From: Paenibacillus sp. NEAU-GSW1
Lineage (GTDB): Bacteria; Bacillota; Bacilli; Paenibacillales; Paenibacillaceae
Assembly: GCF_009737085.1 (NCBI RefSeq)
Contig: NZ_WOVL01000002.1
Location: 62,001 to 126,000, forward strand
Direction of reading: 5' to 3'
Length of the DNA: 64,000 nucleotides
The notes under the pieces were generated by a model. It was not told the DNA's origin and made no database searches. It worked only from the letters and a program-made list of their open reading frames with translations. Positions 16,593-26,903 of this stretch are shown piece by piece (the first letter of the stretch is position 1; each line of letters begins with the position of its first letter). The position numbers and the translations under genes were made by a program.

Positions 16593-17789
16593 TTAGCGTA
16601 CGTTTTTGCGGTATTGATTCGGCGGCAGGCCGGCGATTTTTTTGAAGGAGGTGCTGAAATAATGCTGCGATTCGTACCCGGTCCGCTCCGCGATCTCGCC
16701 CATCGTCATTTCGGTCTCGCTCAACAGGCGGATCGCCTGCTTAATTCTCGTCTGCGTCAGTACATTAATAAACGATGCTCCGACCTCCTGCTTGAACAAC
16801 CGGCTCAAATAGACCGTCGACACGTTCAGCTCGTTCGCAATGCCCTCCAGCGACAGCTCCTGATCGGAGTAGCGTTCCGCGATGATCTCTTTCGTTCGGC
16901 GCACAAATGGCGTCAGCCGCGTCTCCGTGTTCACCGCCGCTTTCGCTTCTTTGTAAAGCGACGGCACATCGCCCGCTGTGTTAGGCAGGAAGCTGGTCAC
17001 TACCGTAATTTTGAGATAATCGGCGATTGCCGCTTCGATCTGTTGGAATACGGAATTGTCGGGGCTGCCCCATACGAGCACGACAATCAGCCCGACCTCA
17101 TCGCGAAAATGAACTGCTGTATAGTCGCGCAGATGCTCCTCCGCAATATTTTCAATCGCAAACAGCAGCAGCTGCCGATCTTTTTCCGAGAAAAAGGCTT
17201 TGCCCTTCGATTGCTCCGGCCAACGAATGACACCTAAGCGATCGGGCGAAACATCCGGCATTTTCAAAAAAGAAAGCTGCTCCTTCATTTCCTCCTCGCC
17301 AAGCTCGCCCTTCATCCACTCCAGGCAAAACCGTTCGCGGAGCAGCGAAAAGTTCTTCTCAATCTGCTTGGAGGCCATGTGCAGAAGCTCCTCGTTAACC
17401 GTCGACTGCTCCAGCTTTTGCACCAGCTTTCTCAGCACCTCCGTCAGCGCTCCCGGATTGACCGGCTTCAATATATAATCGTCAACCTCAAGCTTGATCG
17501 CTTCGTACGCGTAAGCAAATTCATCATGGCCGGTAATGATGACGATTTTGCATTGCGGAAGCTCCTTGCGGATATGGCCGATTAAAGTAAGACCGTTCAT
17601 AATCGGCATGCTCAAGTCGACGAGCATTATATTCGCTTGCGTCTGAATAGCAAGCTCCAGCGCTTCTTCGCCGTCCTCCGCTTCGCCGACAACTTCCATA
17701 TTCAGTTCGCTCCAAGGGATTGAGCCGCGAATGCCCTCCCGAATAATCGCCTCATCATCCGCGATTAATGTCTTCCAGCTGCGTGCCAT
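16593..17789 (-). CDS. response regulator, receiver plus AraC-type HTH (YesN family)
   Basis: 398 residues. The receiver domain (about 6-125) has the phosphoacceptor Asp58 in MLVDLSMPIMNG, the acidic pair in IADDEA, and the conserved Lys in YILKPVN. A middle region of ~150 residues leads to a C-terminal AraC DNA-binding domain (about 295-398: LSLEGIANELNVSTVYLSRLF and MGEIAERTGYESQHYFSTSF). The start codon lies within the 3' end of the kinase gene (35-base overlap), so the two are translationally linked. It should activate the sugar importer genes upstream (gguB-gguA-chvE), by analogy with XylFII-LytS/YesN systems. Confidence 0.92.
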   Translation of the reverse strand: MARSWKTLIADDEAIIREGIRGSIPWSELNMEVVGEAEDGEEALELAIQTQANIMLVDLSMPIMNGLTLIGHIRKELPQCKIVIITGHDEFAYAYEAIKLEVDDYILKPVNPGALTEVLRKLVQKLEQSTVNEELLHMASKQIEKNFSLLRERFCLEWMKGELGEEEMKEQLSFLKMPDVSPDRLGVIRWPEQSKGKAFFSEKDRQLLLFAIENIAEEHLRDYTAVHFRDEVGLIVVLVWGSPDNSVFQQIEAAIADYLKITVVTSFLPNTAGDVPSLYKEAKAAVNTETRLTPFVRRTKEIIAERYSDQELSLEGIANELNVSTVYLSRLFKQEVGASFINVLTQTRIKQAIRLLSETEMTMGEIAERTGYESQHYFSTSFKKIAGLPPNQYRKNVR

Positions 17790-19653
17790 TTCCGTCCCAT
17801 CCTTTCCGGCGAATAATTGGATGCTTGATCGTTACGGTCGTGCCCTGTTTTTGCACGCTTTCAATCTCCAGCCCATAAGGCTCTCCAAAGCTTAAACGGA
17901 TCCGTTCCTGCACGTTGCGCAAGCCGTAGCTCGCGCCAGCCCCGACGCTTGCAGTTGCGTGTCCATGCCCGCCGCTTTCTGCTTTCGCTCCGCCTTCGCG
18001 GTCTTCCGTTGCTGCCGGCACCGCTTCAAGCGCCGCACGCAGCTCGGCAAGCCGCTCCTCCGACATGCCGACCCCATCATCGCGAATAACGATTTCAAGC
18101 AGCCCGGCATGAACTCTGGCACGGATAGCGATGATACCCGGACCTCTTCGTTCTTTAATGCCGTGATAGATCGAATTTTCGACCACCGGCTGAAGAATGA
18201 GCTTCAGCACCTGCACGTCGCCGCAGCTCTCATCAATATCAATCGTATAATTCAGCTTATCCTTGTACCTGGTTTTCTGGATTTTCAGATAGCTTCGGAT
18301 ATGCTCATACTCGTCCTCCAGCGGAATCATTTCCTGACCTTTACTGAGGCCGATACGGAACAGCTTCGACAGCGCCTCCACCATCTCCGTCGCTTCCTTC
18401 GCGCCATCCTTCCGGGCAAGCCACTGAATCGTGTCCAGCGTGTTGTACAAGAAATGCGGCTGAATATGCGCTTGAAGGCTGCGCAGCTCGGCTTCCCTCT
18501 TCAGCCGCTGCTCCTCCCACACCTGCGCAATGAGGCGGGTCATCTGCGACAGCATTTTGTTGAAGCTGCGGCCCAGCATGCCGACCTCATCCTCCCGCTC
18601 CTCGGGAATTCGGATTTGCATATTGCCCTCCTCAACCTTGCGCATAAAGGAGGACAGCTGCGAAATCGGCCGCGAAATAGAATGAGACAAATAATAGGAC
18701 GCTGCGATACCGAGCATACAGACGACAAACACGAAAACAACGAGGTAAAGATTGATATCCTTAATCTCCTTCACGCTGTCCTGAACGTCAAACACGCCCA
18801 CCGTCGTCCAATTCGTAAACGGCGATTTCTGATAAATAAACTGCAGCTCCCGGCCTTCAAGCTTCTGCGAAAACATGCCGGAGCTGTTGCCGCCGAGCAG
18901 CGACATATCCATACTGCCGATTTTGGAATTACGGGGCGCATAGATGCTCTCGCCAACGTCGTTGATAACCATTAAATATCCCGACTTGCCGAGCCTGACG
19001 TCGCGGACCGTTTCCGCAATGACCCGCAGCTTCAAATCGATCAGCACGACGCCTTGCGTTTTCTGCGTATCCGGGTCCTGAATGGCCCGTACAACCGAGA
19101 CAACCTCGTTGTCCTTATAGTTGGCATGCGTAGTGACGTTTCGGCTGAACGGATGACCGATCATTTTGAAAATGCCTTTCGCTTGAACCGCTTCTTTGTA
19201 CCAGCTCTCTTCAGTCAAGCTGCGGTCGGTCCGCGCATACATTTCGTTGCTGAAATAGTCGCCGTTCGCTTCGACTACCATAATTCCGGCTACCTCCGAA
19301 TAAAGCGCGGTAAAGCTTTGCAAAAACTTCGCCAGCTTGTACTGCTCATGCTCCCCTTCAATCGCCGAGTGCCCTTCCTTCAGAAAGGACTGAATCTCCG
19401 GGTTCATCGAGATAAAGTACGAAATATTTTGAATGTTGCCGGCATAGGCATCCAGCGACTTATTTACGTTATCGATCAATTGCATCGTATGCTCATTGAC
19501 CTGTTTTTCTACAATGCCGTTAACGGCCCATCCCATTAACAATCCGATGCCGAGAGCCGGGAGGGTGCTGATCAGCAAAAAATGAACGATCAATTTGTAC
19601 CGAATCGTCCAGTTATTGAGCTGAAACCATTTTTGCAGCCGTCTTAGCGCCAT
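17755..19653 (-). CDS. sensor histidine kinase, YesM/LytS-like
   Basis: 632 residues: TM1 about 22-44, an extracellular dCache-like sensor domain to ~295, TM2 about 302-322, HAMP about 322-375, then the His_kinase domain with phospho-His400 in HIQPHFLYNTL and a C-terminal HATPase (RDDGVGMS, GLRNVQERI). A Gly/Ala/Glu-rich insert (AVPAATEDREGG...HATASVGAGASYG) interrupts the ATPase before the G2 box, which is longer than usual. It is encoded between a membrane-tethered sugar-binding protein and its cognate response regulator, so it probably signals sugar availability. Confidence 0.92.
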   Translation of the reverse strand: MALRRLQKWFQLNNWTIRYKLIVHFLLISTLPALGIGLLMGWAVNGIVEKQVNEHTMQLIDNVNKSLDAYAGNIQNISYFISMNPEIQSFLKEGHSAIEGEHEQYKLAKFLQSFTALYSEVAGIMVVEANGDYFSNEMYARTDRSLTEESWYKEAVQAKGIFKMIGHPFSRNVTTHANYKDNEVVSVVRAIQDPDTQKTQGVVLIDLKLRVIAETVRDVRLGKSGYLMVINDVGESIYAPRNSKIGSMDMSLLGGNSSGMFSQKLEGRELQFIYQKSPFTNWTTVGVFDVQDSVKEIKDINLYLVVFVFVVCMLGIAASYYLSHSISRPISQLSSFMRKVEEGNMQIRIPEEREDEVGMLGRSFNKMLSQMTRLIAQVWEEQRLKREAELRSLQAHIQPHFLYNTLDTIQWLARKDGAKEATEMVEALSKLFRIGLSKGQEMIPLEDEYEHIRSYLKIQKTRYKDKLNYTIDIDESCGDVQVLKLILQPVVENSIYHGIKERRGPGIIAIRARVHAGLLEIVIRDDGVGMSEERLAELRAALEAVPAATEDREGGAKAESGGHGHATASVGAGASYGLRNVQERIRLSFGEPYGLEIESVQKQGTTVTIKHPIIRRKGWDGNGTQLEDINRG

Positions 19654-19693
19654 CCCGCCTCACCCCGTTCCCTCAAGCTGCACAGCTTGGAAA

Positions 19694-20707
19694 TTATTTC
19701 GCATAAAAAAGATCAACATTCGACTGTGTGACGACCGTTATCCCTGTATCCACATAGGAGGGCAAAGGCGGAACGTTCGATTCCCGCCAATCCGGCATTG
19801 GCTCGACCAGCTCATTGTGCATATGGAACAGATGCATGAGCGACCAATAACCCATATTCCATGTGCCTTGAGCAAGGGTAGCAGAGATGGTGCCGCTCTT
19901 GACCATATCGAGCGTCCCTTTATCGGTATCGAAACTGATCAGCTTTACCTGATTTAGCTTGCCCATCCGCAAAATCGCATTTCCCGCCCCAACGCCTCCG
20001 TTAGCTTCCGTCAGGAAAATACCTCTTAAATTGGGATAGCGCTCCAATAATTCACGCACTTTTTGTTCCGTCACCAGCTGATCGCCTTTTCCATCCTCAA
20101 TCGCAACAAACTCCATCTCCGGAAATTCTGCGCTTAACGTTTCTTTAAAGCCCCGTGTACGCTCTTGGTGATTCAACTGGTTCGGAAGCGTAATGACGCC
20201 AAACTTTCCGCTTCCGCCGGTTAGCTCGGCCATCTTGCGGGCAGCCGTCACACCGGCGTTATAATTGTTCGTTCCGAGAAAGGAATACGCTTCGCTGTTC
20301 GGCGCGTCGGCATCGAACATAACAACGGGAATCCCGGCTTCCACTGCCTTATTAATCGCCGCGTTCAGCGCTTCGGAATTGATGGCGCTCACCGCAATGC
20401 CCGCAGGGTTTCGGGCAATGACCTGCTCCAGCACCATCACTTCCTCCTGCACATCGTATTGCGTCGAGCCGCGGTATTCAACCGAAACGCCAAGCGCTTC
20501 CGCAGCATCCTCGAACCCTTTCAGGCAGTTTTTCCAATAATCGATGCCGGTTAAAAAATTGACCATAACATACTTTTCTTCTGTCGTCCCGATAAGGCCG
20601 GCCGACTCGTCCAGCAGGCTGTTGTTATCCTCCCGCACAAATGCCACATATAAATAGGCCATCAAGGTTGCAATAAGCACGATGTAGACCAGCAAAAGCT
20701 TTTTCAC
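19694..20707 (-). CDS. membrane-tethered sugar-binding sensor protein (XylFII-like)
   Basis: 337 residues starting at a GTG with GGAGGGG upstream. One uncleaved N-terminal helix (LLLVYIVLIATLMAYLYVAF) has no lipobox Cys, so the protein stays tethered outside the membrane. The rest is a type I periplasmic-binding fold of the RbsB kind (GIAVSAINSEALNAAI, VVMFDADAP, SFLGTNNYNAG). It sits directly upstream of the kinase and response regulator, while a second, lipoprotein-type binding protein (chvE) serves the transporter. This is the arrangement of the Clostridium beijerinckii XylFII-LytS/YesN system, in which the tethered protein presents the sugar to the kinase. The ligand is not determined here. 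Confidence 0.85.
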   Translation of the reverse strand: MKKLLLVYIVLIATLMAYLYVAFVREDNNSLLDESAGLIGTTEEKYVMVNFLTGIDYWKNCLKGFEDAAEALGVSVEYRGSTQYDVQEEVMVLEQVIARNPAGIAVSAINSEALNAAINKAVEAGIPVVMFDADAPNSEAYSFLGTNNYNAGVTAARKMAELTGGSGKFGVITLPNQLNHQERTRGFKETLSAEFPEMEFVAIEDGKGDQLVTEQKVRELLERYPNLRGIFLTEANGGVGAGNAILRMGKLNQVKLISFDTDKGTLDMVKSGTISATLAQGTWNMGYWSLMHLFHMHNELVEPMPDWRESNVPPLPSYVDTGITVVTQSNVDLFYAK

Positions 20708-20818
20708 TTTCGACCCCTCCTTCGGGCATGAGCGGCCGCCGCAGCCGTCATTCCCTTTCCGGTTCTCTCTAAACGTTAAATTGGCCTATACCGGTTTCAC
20801 TACAATACAACGGCTAAA

Positions 20819-20851
20819 CGCGGAGTGTCCACAAACTGTGAACGCTCCGCG
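20819..20851 (-). terminator. hairpin between gguB and the sensor operon
   Basis: A 10-bp outer stem (CGCGGAGTGT / ACGCTCCGCG, one G-U pair) and a 4-bp inner CACA/TGTG stem lie 28 bases past the gguB stop. Only TTT follows, so it is probably a partial terminator separating the importer genes from the sensor genes. Confidence 0.5.
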
Positions 20852-20878
20852 CTGCGCGCATTTCTATGGCTCCGCTTA

Positions 20879-22042
20879 TTAGGCGGATTTGTTTTTGTTA
20901 TAAAGGTCAAAGGCGACTGCCAGCAAAAGCACCAGACCCTTAATCCCTTGTTGATAATCGATGCCAAGGCCGATCAGCGACATGCCGTTGTTCATAACGC
21001 CCATGACAAGACCGCCGACAATGGCGCCGATTACCGTTCCGACCCCGCCTGTTGCGGACGCGCCGCCGATAAATACGGCTGCGATTGCGTCAAGCTCAAA
21101 GTTAACGCCCGCTTTCGGCGTAGCCGCATTCAGGCGAGCCGCAAATACGAGACCGGCCAGCGCTGCCAGCACGCCCATATTGACGAATACCCAGAAGGTC
21201 ATTTTCTTCGTCTTCACGCCGGAAAGCTTAGCCGCTTTCTCATTGCCGCCCAATGCATAGATATGACGGCCCATTACCGTTTTGCGCATCACGAACGTAT
21301 ACAGCGCAACGAGCAGCGCAAGCATAATGAGAATGTTCGGCAGCCCTTTATAGGAAGCGAGAACAAAGGTGAACAAGTTGATGATCGCAATGACCGCAGC
21401 CAGCTTGAGGAAGAAGAAAGGAAGCGGCAGCTGCTCGATCTGATAACGTTTTTGTATTAAGCGTCCGCGCCATTCCATAAAAATATACAGTACGGATAAC
21501 ACAATTCCGATAATTACGGTCAGCATATGAAGATCGAAGTTGCCCGGCACATCCGGAATGAACCCGGTGCTGATCGCACGGAAGCCTTCCGGAAACGGAG
21601 CAACCGATTTTCCGTCGAGCACCAGCATCGTCAAGCCGCGGAACAGCAGCATGCCGGCAAGCGTTACGATAAAGGACGGGATGCGCACATAGGCGACCCA
21701 GAAGCCTTGCCAAGCGCCGACCAAAGCGCCAAATACAAGCGAGAGCACCATCGCCACCGGAAAGGACATGCCGTGCTTAACCATCATAATGGCGGACACG
21801 GCCCCGACAAAGGCGGCGATTGAGCCGACAGACAAGTCAATATGCCCCGTTATAATAACCAAAAGCATACCGATCGCGAGAATAAGAATATAACTGTTTT
21901 GAAGAATAAGGTTCGTAATATTAAGCGGCTTCAACAAATTACCATCAGATAGAAATTGAAAGAGCAGCATGATCAAAATTAACGCAATGAACATGCCATA
22001 CTGCCGAATATTGCTGCGAAACAATTTCAGAGCGGTTTCCAT
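20879..22042 (-). CDS. gguB: sugar ABC transporter permease (GguB/XylH type)
   Basis: 387 residues with about ten hydrophobic helices; the block MLLVIITGHIDLSVGSIAAF and the later AAVFIGGASATGGVGTVIGA are signatures of the BPD_transp_2 (RbsC/XylH/GguB) permeases. A longer-than-RbsC cytoplasmic loop (IQKRYQIEQLPLPFFFLK) is typical of the GguB/XylH subgroup. It starts seven bases after the ATPase stop and so is in the same operon. It should form the membrane channel through which the sugar bound by ChvE enters, probably a pentose or hexose monosaccharide. Confidence 0.9.
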   Translation of the reverse strand: METALKLFRSNIRQYGMFIALILIMLLFQFLSDGNLLKPLNITNLILQNSYILILAIGMLLVIITGHIDLSVGSIAAFVGAVSAIMMVKHGMSFPVAMVLSLVFGALVGAWQGFWVAYVRIPSFIVTLAGMLLFRGLTMLVLDGKSVAPFPEGFRAISTGFIPDVPGNFDLHMLTVIIGIVLSVLYIFMEWRGRLIQKRYQIEQLPLPFFFLKLAAVIAIINLFTFVLASYKGLPNILIMLALLVALYTFVMRKTVMGRHIYALGGNEKAAKLSGVKTKKMTFWVFVNMGVLAALAGLVFAARLNAATPKAGVNFELDAIAAVFIGGASATGGVGTVIGAIVGGLVMGVMNNGMSLIGLGIDYQQGIKGLVLLLAVAFDLYNKNKSA

Positions 22043-22048
22043 GCCGAT

Positions 22049-23578
22049 CTACCCCCTGCTTTTCGTCATATATTTCATTAGTACTTCTTGATTGGCTTCC
22101 GCTCTTGGAACCTCACCGGTAAAGCGGCCCTCGTTCATCACATAAATGCGGTCGCACATGCCAAGCAGCTCAGGCAGCTCGGAGGAAATCATCAAGATGC
22201 CTTTCCCTTGCGCAGCCAGCTCGTTAATAATCGTATAAATTTCATATTTGGCGCCAACGTCGATACCGCGCGTCGGCTCGTCGAGAATGAGCACATCCGG
22301 TCCGGTATAAATCCATTTGCTGAGCACAACCTTCTGCTGGTTGCCTCCGCTCAAATTGCCCGTTTTCTGATGAATGCTCGGCGTCTTGATGTTTAGCTTC
22401 TTGCGGAAGCCTTCCGCTACACGAAGTTCCTCGTAGTCGTCAACGACAAACCATTTGGAGAGCCCCTTCAGGTTGGCCATTGTAGTGTTCCGCTTTATGT
22501 CCTCCATCAAAATAAGACCGTATTCCTTCCGATCCTCGGTTACGTATGCAACGCCGTTGTCGATCGCTTTGCTAATATCGGAAAGCTTTGTTTCTTTGCC
22601 GTCCTTAAACAACTGGCCGCTAATTTTCCGGCCGTACGACTGCCCGAAGATGCTCATCGCAAGCTCTGTTCGACCGGCGCCCATCAGACCGGCAATGCCA
22701 ACGATCTCGCCGCGTTTAATATGGAAGCTGACATCGTCGATGACTTTGCGTTCGAGCTGTGTCGGATGAAACACGTTCCAGTTTTTCACCTCGAACAGCA
22801 TGCTGCCGATTTTCGGCTGGCGTTCCGGATATCGGTTCGTCAAATCGCGGCCGACCATCCCTTTAATAATCCGGTCTTCCGTAATGTTGTCTTCCTTCAC
22901 GAGGAGCGTCTCAATCGTCTTGCCGTCGCGCAAAATGGTAATCGAATCAGCAACCTTCATAATCTCGTTGAGCTTATGCGAAATAATGATGGACGTAATG
23001 CCTTGCTGTTTGAACGCCAGCATCAGATTAAGCAGGTTGTCGCTGTCCTCTTCGTTCAGCGCCGCGGTCGGCTCGTCCAGAATAAGCAGCTTTACTTCTT
23101 TGGAAAGCGCCTTCGCAATTTCAACCAATTGCTGCTTGCCGACCCCGAGCGAACCCGCAGCCGTATTAGGCGATTCGGACAAGCCTACTGTATTTAAGAG
23201 GTCGCGGGTGCGAACTGTCGTTCCGTTCCAATCGATAATGCCGCCCTTGACCTGTTCATTCCCGAGGAAAATGTTCTCCGCGATCGAAAGCTGCGGAATA
23301 AGCGCCAGCTCCTGATGGATAATAACAATGCCAAGCTGCTCGCTGTTTCGGATATTTTTAAATTCGCAGGCTTTGCCCTTGAATAGAATGTCGCCTTCAT
23401 AGGAACCGTAAGGGTATACGCCGGAGAGCACTTTCATGAGCGTCGATTTGCCCGCTCCATTCTCCCCCATCAGCGCGTGAATCTCGCCTTCTTTAACTTT
23501 CAGATTAACGTTCTCAAGCGCCTTTACGCCTGGAAAGGTTTTGGTGATCCCGCGCATTTCCAATATAATATCCGTCAT
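22049..23578 (-). CDS. gguA: sugar ABC transporter ATPase, duplicated (GguA/XylG type)
   Basis: 509 residues from the ATG at 23578; the frame continues upstream through a hairpin without support. Two ABC domains are present: the first has Walker [10 protein letters not shown], signature LGVGKQQ and Walker [10 protein letters not shown]. The second has the degenerate Walker [10 protein letters not shown], signature LSGGNQQ and Walker [11 protein letters not shown]. The fused, half-degenerate layout is standard for RbsA/XylG/GguA. It energises uptake through GguB. Together with chvE and gguB it forms one minus-strand operon upstream of the sensor genes. Confidence 0.93.
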   Translation of the reverse strand: MTDIILEMRGITKTFPGVKALENVNLKVKEGEIHALMGENGAGKSTLMKVLSGVYPYGSYEGDILFKGKACEFKNIRNSEQLGIVIIHQELALIPQLSIAENIFLGNEQVKGGIIDWNGTTVRTRDLLNTVGLSESPNTAAGSLGVGKQQLVEIAKALSKEVKLLILDEPTAALNEEDSDNLLNLMLAFKQQGITSIIISHKLNEIMKVADSITILRDGKTIETLLVKEDNITEDRIIKGMVGRDLTNRYPERQPKIGSMLFEVKNWNVFHPTQLERKVIDDVSFHIKRGEIVGIAGLMGAGRTELAMSIFGQSYGRKISGQLFKDGKETKLSDISKAIDNGVAYVTEDRKEYGLILMEDIKRNTTMANLKGLSKWFVVDDYEELRVAEGFRKKLNIKTPSIHQKTGNLSGGNQQKVVLSKWIYTGPDVLILDEPTRGIDVGAKYEIYTIINELAAQGKGILMISSELPELLGMCDRIYVMNEGRFTGEVPRAEANQEVLMKYMTKSRG

Positions 23579-23608
23579 AGCTATCACCACGCCTTCAAAA
23601 GATAAGGT

Positions 23609-23645
23609 GCGGGACAACAAACGCGGTTCGCCTTTGTTGTCCCGC
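23609..23645 (-). promoter_or_regulatory. intercistronic hairpin between chvE and gguA
   Basis: A perfect 13-bp stem (GCGGGACAACAAA against 23633-23645) with an 11-base loop lies in the 87-base gap after chvE. No clean T-run follows. Such hairpins after binding-protein genes stabilise the upstream mRNA or cause partial termination, giving more binding protein than transporter. Confidence 0.6.
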
Positions 23646-23665
23646 AGCAAGCTTCAATCTAACTA

Positions 23666-24799
23666 TTATTTCAGTTCATCTTCCGTATAGTAACCGGAGT
23701 CAACCAATACTTGTTTGTAATTCTCTTTGTCTACCGATACAGGCTCAAGCAGGAACGAAGGAACGACTTTCACACCGTTGTCATACGTTTTCGTGTCATT
23801 AACTTCCGCTTCTTTACCTTGAATTACCGCTTCAGCCATGCTTACCGCTACTTTAGCCAGTTCACGCGTATCTTTAAATACAGTGGACGTTTGCTCGCCG
23901 GCGATAATCGATTTAACAGAAGCGAGCTCCGCGTCTTGACCGCTGATAACTGGCATTGGTTTGTCTGCCGAGCCGTAGCCTACACCTTTCAAGGACGAGA
24001 TAATACCGATGCTGATGCCGTCATATGGGGACAATACCGCGTGTACCGTGTCGGAAGCGTAATTCGCGCTCAACAGGTTATCCATACGGGATTGTGCTGT
24101 TGCGCCATCCCAACGAAGCGTAGCCACTTGCTCCATGCTTGTCTGGCCGCTTTTTACAACCAGCTTGCCGTTGTCGATGTACGGCTGAAGTACGGACATT
24201 GCGCCGTCAAAGAAGAAGTATGCGTTGTTATCGTCTGGGGAGCCTGCGAACAGCTCGATATTGAATGGACCTTTGCCATCCTTCAGTCCCAGCTTCTCTT
24301 CCAGATAAGAGGCTTGAAGCACGCCTACTTTAAAGTTGTCGAACGTTGCGTAGTAGCTGACATGCTCCGTATTTTTGATCAAACGGTCGTAAGCGATAAC
24401 TTTAATGTTTTCGTCAGCCGCTTTTTGCAGCACGTCCGTCAGCGACTCGCCGTCGATTGCAGCTACAACCAGAACCTTAACGCCTTTTGTAATCATGTTC
24501 TCGATTTGGGAAACCTGATTTTCAATGACGTCTTCTGCGTACTGCAGGTCAACGCCGTAACCAAGCGCTTCGAATTCTTTTTTCATGTTGGCGCCGTCGC
24601 CCACCCAGCGCTCGGACGATTTTGTCGGCATCGAGATGCCTACGCTTCCTTTTTCACTGTTTTTAGCAGCGCTTTCTTCAGTGCCCGTTCCGGACTCTGT
24701 GTTGCCGGCATTGCCAGCATTGCCAGCATTATTGCCGCCGCAAGCGGCGAGTACCATAATAAGTGCTGTGAGTACAAACAACGTTAGAGCTTTTTTCAT
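23666..24799 (-). CDS. chvE: multiple-sugar-binding lipoprotein ChvE
   Basis: 377 residues. A lipoprotein signal peptide ends in the lipobox LAAC (Cys20), followed by an Asn/Gly-rich linker (NNAGNAGNAGN). The body is a type I sugar-binding fold: [51 protein letters not shown] and [18 protein letters not shown] are close to ChvE/XylF. It delivers the sugar to GguAB. GAGAGGGG precedes the ATG. The upstream 125 bases to the chemoreceptor contain a possible TATGAT -10 without a good -35, as expected for a promoter needing the YesN-type activator. Confidence 0.92.
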   Translation of the reverse strand: MKKALTLFVLTALIMVLAACGGNNAGNAGNAGNTESGTGTEESAAKNSEKGSVGISMPTKSSERWVGDGANMKKEFEALGYGVDLQYAEDVIENQVSQIENMITKGVKVLVVAAIDGESLTDVLQKAADENIKVIAYDRLIKNTEHVSYYATFDNFKVGVLQASYLEEKLGLKDGKGPFNIELFAGSPDDNNAYFFFDGAMSVLQPYIDNGKLVVKSGQTSMEQVATLRWDGATAQSRMDNLLSANYASDTVHAVLSPYDGISIGIISSLKGVGYGSADKPMPVISGQDAELASVKSIIAGEQTSTVFKDTRELAKVAVSMAEAVIQGKEAEVNDTKTYDNGVKVVPSFLLEPVSVDKENYKQVLVDSGYYTEDELK

Positions 24800-24924
24800 T
24801 TCTGTCTATCCCCTCTCGATTTGTTTGCTGTGTTGATTTGTTGATAAGGCAATCATACAAGAGCCGCCCCGACTAATCTTTGCAATTCGTTAACCGCTTT
24901 TTATAAAAAATAAACATAGCCCGA

Positions 24925-26634
24925 TTACACCTTGAATCTCGCAATGGATGACCGAAGCTCCTCTGCCATCGCGTTCATGAGCTCCGCGGATGAAGCAACC
25001 TCCTCTACGCTCGCGTATTGCTCTTCGATGCTCGCGCTCATTCCGCTCGTCCCTTCCGCCTGTGCCCGCGTTATTTCTTCAATGCTCTTCGCTCGCGATA
25101 CCGCATGCTGAGATTGCTTCGCGATCTGCATTGAGCGCAGCGCCACTTCCTGAATAAGCTCCGCCACCTCGCGCATGCCGGAACCGATAGCGTTAAACGC
25201 CTCACCCGTCTGATTAACGACGGCAATCCCCGTCGCAACCTCCTGCGAGCTATCACTGGTGGAAACCGCAACTTGTCCCATCTCGGCACGGATGCCGACG
25301 ACTAATGCTGCAATTTGCTCCGCAATTCCTTTCGTCTGCCCTGAAAGCCTGCGCACTTCTTCGGCAATGACGACAAAGCCTTTGCCGCTCTCTCCCGATC
25401 GAGAAGCTTCTATAGAAGCATTAAGCGCCAATATCTCGGTTTGCTTCGCAATCGCCGCAATTGAACCAATCGCTTCGTCGATCTCCCGCGTACGAACGGC
25501 CAAGCTGTCAACGGAACGGCTCAGCTTATTCATTCGAATATCGATCGTTTGCATCTGCTTAATCGAACCGCTTACCGCGCTTTGACCGAAACCGGTCGAT
25601 TCCAGCGCCTCCCTGGACTTCTCATTCATCGTCTCGGATATTGCATTAATCGCTTGAACCGAGACGTACACCTCCTCCATAGCCGACACGCTATCCAGCA
25701 GAGCAGCCTCCTGATGCTCGGAGCCGGCGGCGATATTTTGCACGACATTCGCGTTATATTCAGAAGCTTGGGCGATTCCCGACATGCTGAGGTGAAGCTC
25801 CTTCGCCGCCTCCGACGTTTGTTCCGCGTGCGTCCGGACCGAGCTAATGATGCTGTATAAAGTAGACTTCATCTGATTGAAGGCATTTGCGAGCGCTAAT
25901 ATTTCATCTTTGCTTCTCACCGACACATCGCCTTGCGTCAGATCGAACCGGCTGATCGCCTCCGCTGCTCTGCCGACAGCGCGAATCGGTCTCACAATCC
26001 ATAGCGATACGAGCAGCCCTATGAGAAGGGCGATAACAAAGGAGGATGCGCCAATAATGGTCAGGTTGCGGACAACCGTTTCCATCGCTTGCTCATTTCG
26101 CTTACGTTCGATCTCCAACACCGTTTTCTGACGTGCCTGCACTTTGCCGGCCAGCTTCGTCAAGCTTTGCGACAACGGAACGGAACGCGTCAGCACGCCT
26201 TTTATTTCCGCTTCATCAGGATCAGCTTGTTCCATTGCCGCTGTAATGTCGCCAAACAGAACCGCAATCTTCGCGTTCGCTTCCGCCATCGTTGTATAGA
26301 AGGCTTGATCCTCGACATTGCCGTCCTTTTTCTTGGTTTCCACAATCAAAGCTGTAATTTCACTGTTCGTCTGCTGAATCGTTTGCTCCTTTTGCCGAGA
26401 CGGCTCCGCATAATATTCCGACAGAAGCGTGTACTGCACTTGCGTTCGATATTGGATTTCGGTCGCGTTCTGAAGAATCGCTCCGTTCTCATCCAAAAGC
26501 TTCGAATAGGCCTCGTTCACCTGCTTAATACTGTAAATAGATAAACCGCCGCTTATGCCTGTCAATAAAGAAACCGCCATAAAAGAAGCTGTAATTTTCA
26601 TTCCCAATGACGCGGAAACCCTCTTATTCTTCAT
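24925..26634 (-). CDS. methyl-accepting chemotaxis protein
   Basis: 569 residues: TM1 about 14-34, a four-helix-bundle extracytoplasmic sensor (about 35-188) with Gln/Glu-rich helices, TM2 about 190-212, HAMP to ~265, then a long coiled-coil signalling domain. The hairpin tip reads [36 protein letters not shown], here split by eye into the standard MCP_signal pattern. It should report an extracellular ligand to CheA. It lies just upstream of the sugar importer, which suggests, without proving, a sugar-related stimulus. A sigma-D-like promoter is visible upstream. Confidence 0.92.
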   Translation of the reverse strand: MKNKRVSASLGMKITASFMAVSLLTGISGGLSIYSIKQVNEAYSKLLDENGAILQNATEIQYRTQVQYTLLSEYYAEPSRQKEQTIQQTNSEITALIVETKKKDGNVEDQAFYTTMAEANAKIAVLFGDITAAMEQADPDEAEIKGVLTRSVPLSQSLTKLAGKVQARQKTVLEIERKRNEQAMETVVRNLTIIGASSFVIALLIGLLVSLWIVRPIRAVGRAAEAISRFDLTQGDVSVRSKDEILALANAFNQMKSTLYSIISSVRTHAEQTSEAAKELHLSMSGIAQASEYNANVVQNIAAGSEHQEAALLDSVSAMEEVYVSVQAINAISETMNEKSREALESTGFGQSAVSGSIKQMQTIDIRMNKLSRSVDSLAVRTREIDEAIGSIAAIAKQTEILALNASIEASRSGESGKGFVVIAEEVRRLSGQTKGIAEQIAALVVGIRAEMGQVAVSTSDSSQEVATGIAVVNQTGEAFNAIGSGMREVAELIQEVALRSMQIAKQSQHAVSRAKSIEEITRAQAEGTSGMSASIEEQYASVEEVASSAELMNAMAEELRSSIARFKV

Positions 26635-26694
26635 GCCTATCGCCCCTTTATTGCCGTATGGATTAGTGCAATCCCCTTTTCAGGCACATCATAC

Positions 26695-26720
26695 CATTCG
26701 GGTCGCACATCGCTTGTTTA
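26695..26720 (-). promoter_or_regulatory. candidate sigma-D (motility) promoter of the chemoreceptor gene
   Basis: On the minus strand, TAAA is followed after 14 bases by CCCGAATG, which matches the CCGA core of the sigma-D consensus (TAAA-N15-GCCGATAA). It lies ~60 bases before the ATG. Chemoreceptor genes are commonly sigma-D controlled. The match is partial. Confidence 0.35.
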
Positions 26721-26765
26721 CTTTATTGACTGCTTTTTTCAAAAAACTAACAAAGAAGTTTAGAC

Positions 26766-26805
26766 GGCTCCAATCTCAATTGCAGCTGCCGATTGGGCTT
26801 TTTTT
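26766..26805 (+). terminator. orphan terminator-like hairpin
   Basis: GCTCCAATC ... GATTGGGC is followed by seven Ts on the plus strand, but no plus-strand gene ends here. In the 269 bases between the chemoreceptor and the lipoprotein gene, this is the only structure seen besides the promoters. Confidence 0.4.
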
Positions 26806-26903
26806 GTTCGCGAAAATAGCATTTGGAAATCTTTACTGAAAAATAGATCAATGGTACTATTAGGAATGTTTCGCATCGGACAGAGGGGGAAAATCTACAC
26901 ATT

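Noticed and set aside
17959-18975. 338-codon plus-strand frame opposite the kinase
   Set aside because: No motif, and the minus-strand kinase has all expected domains.
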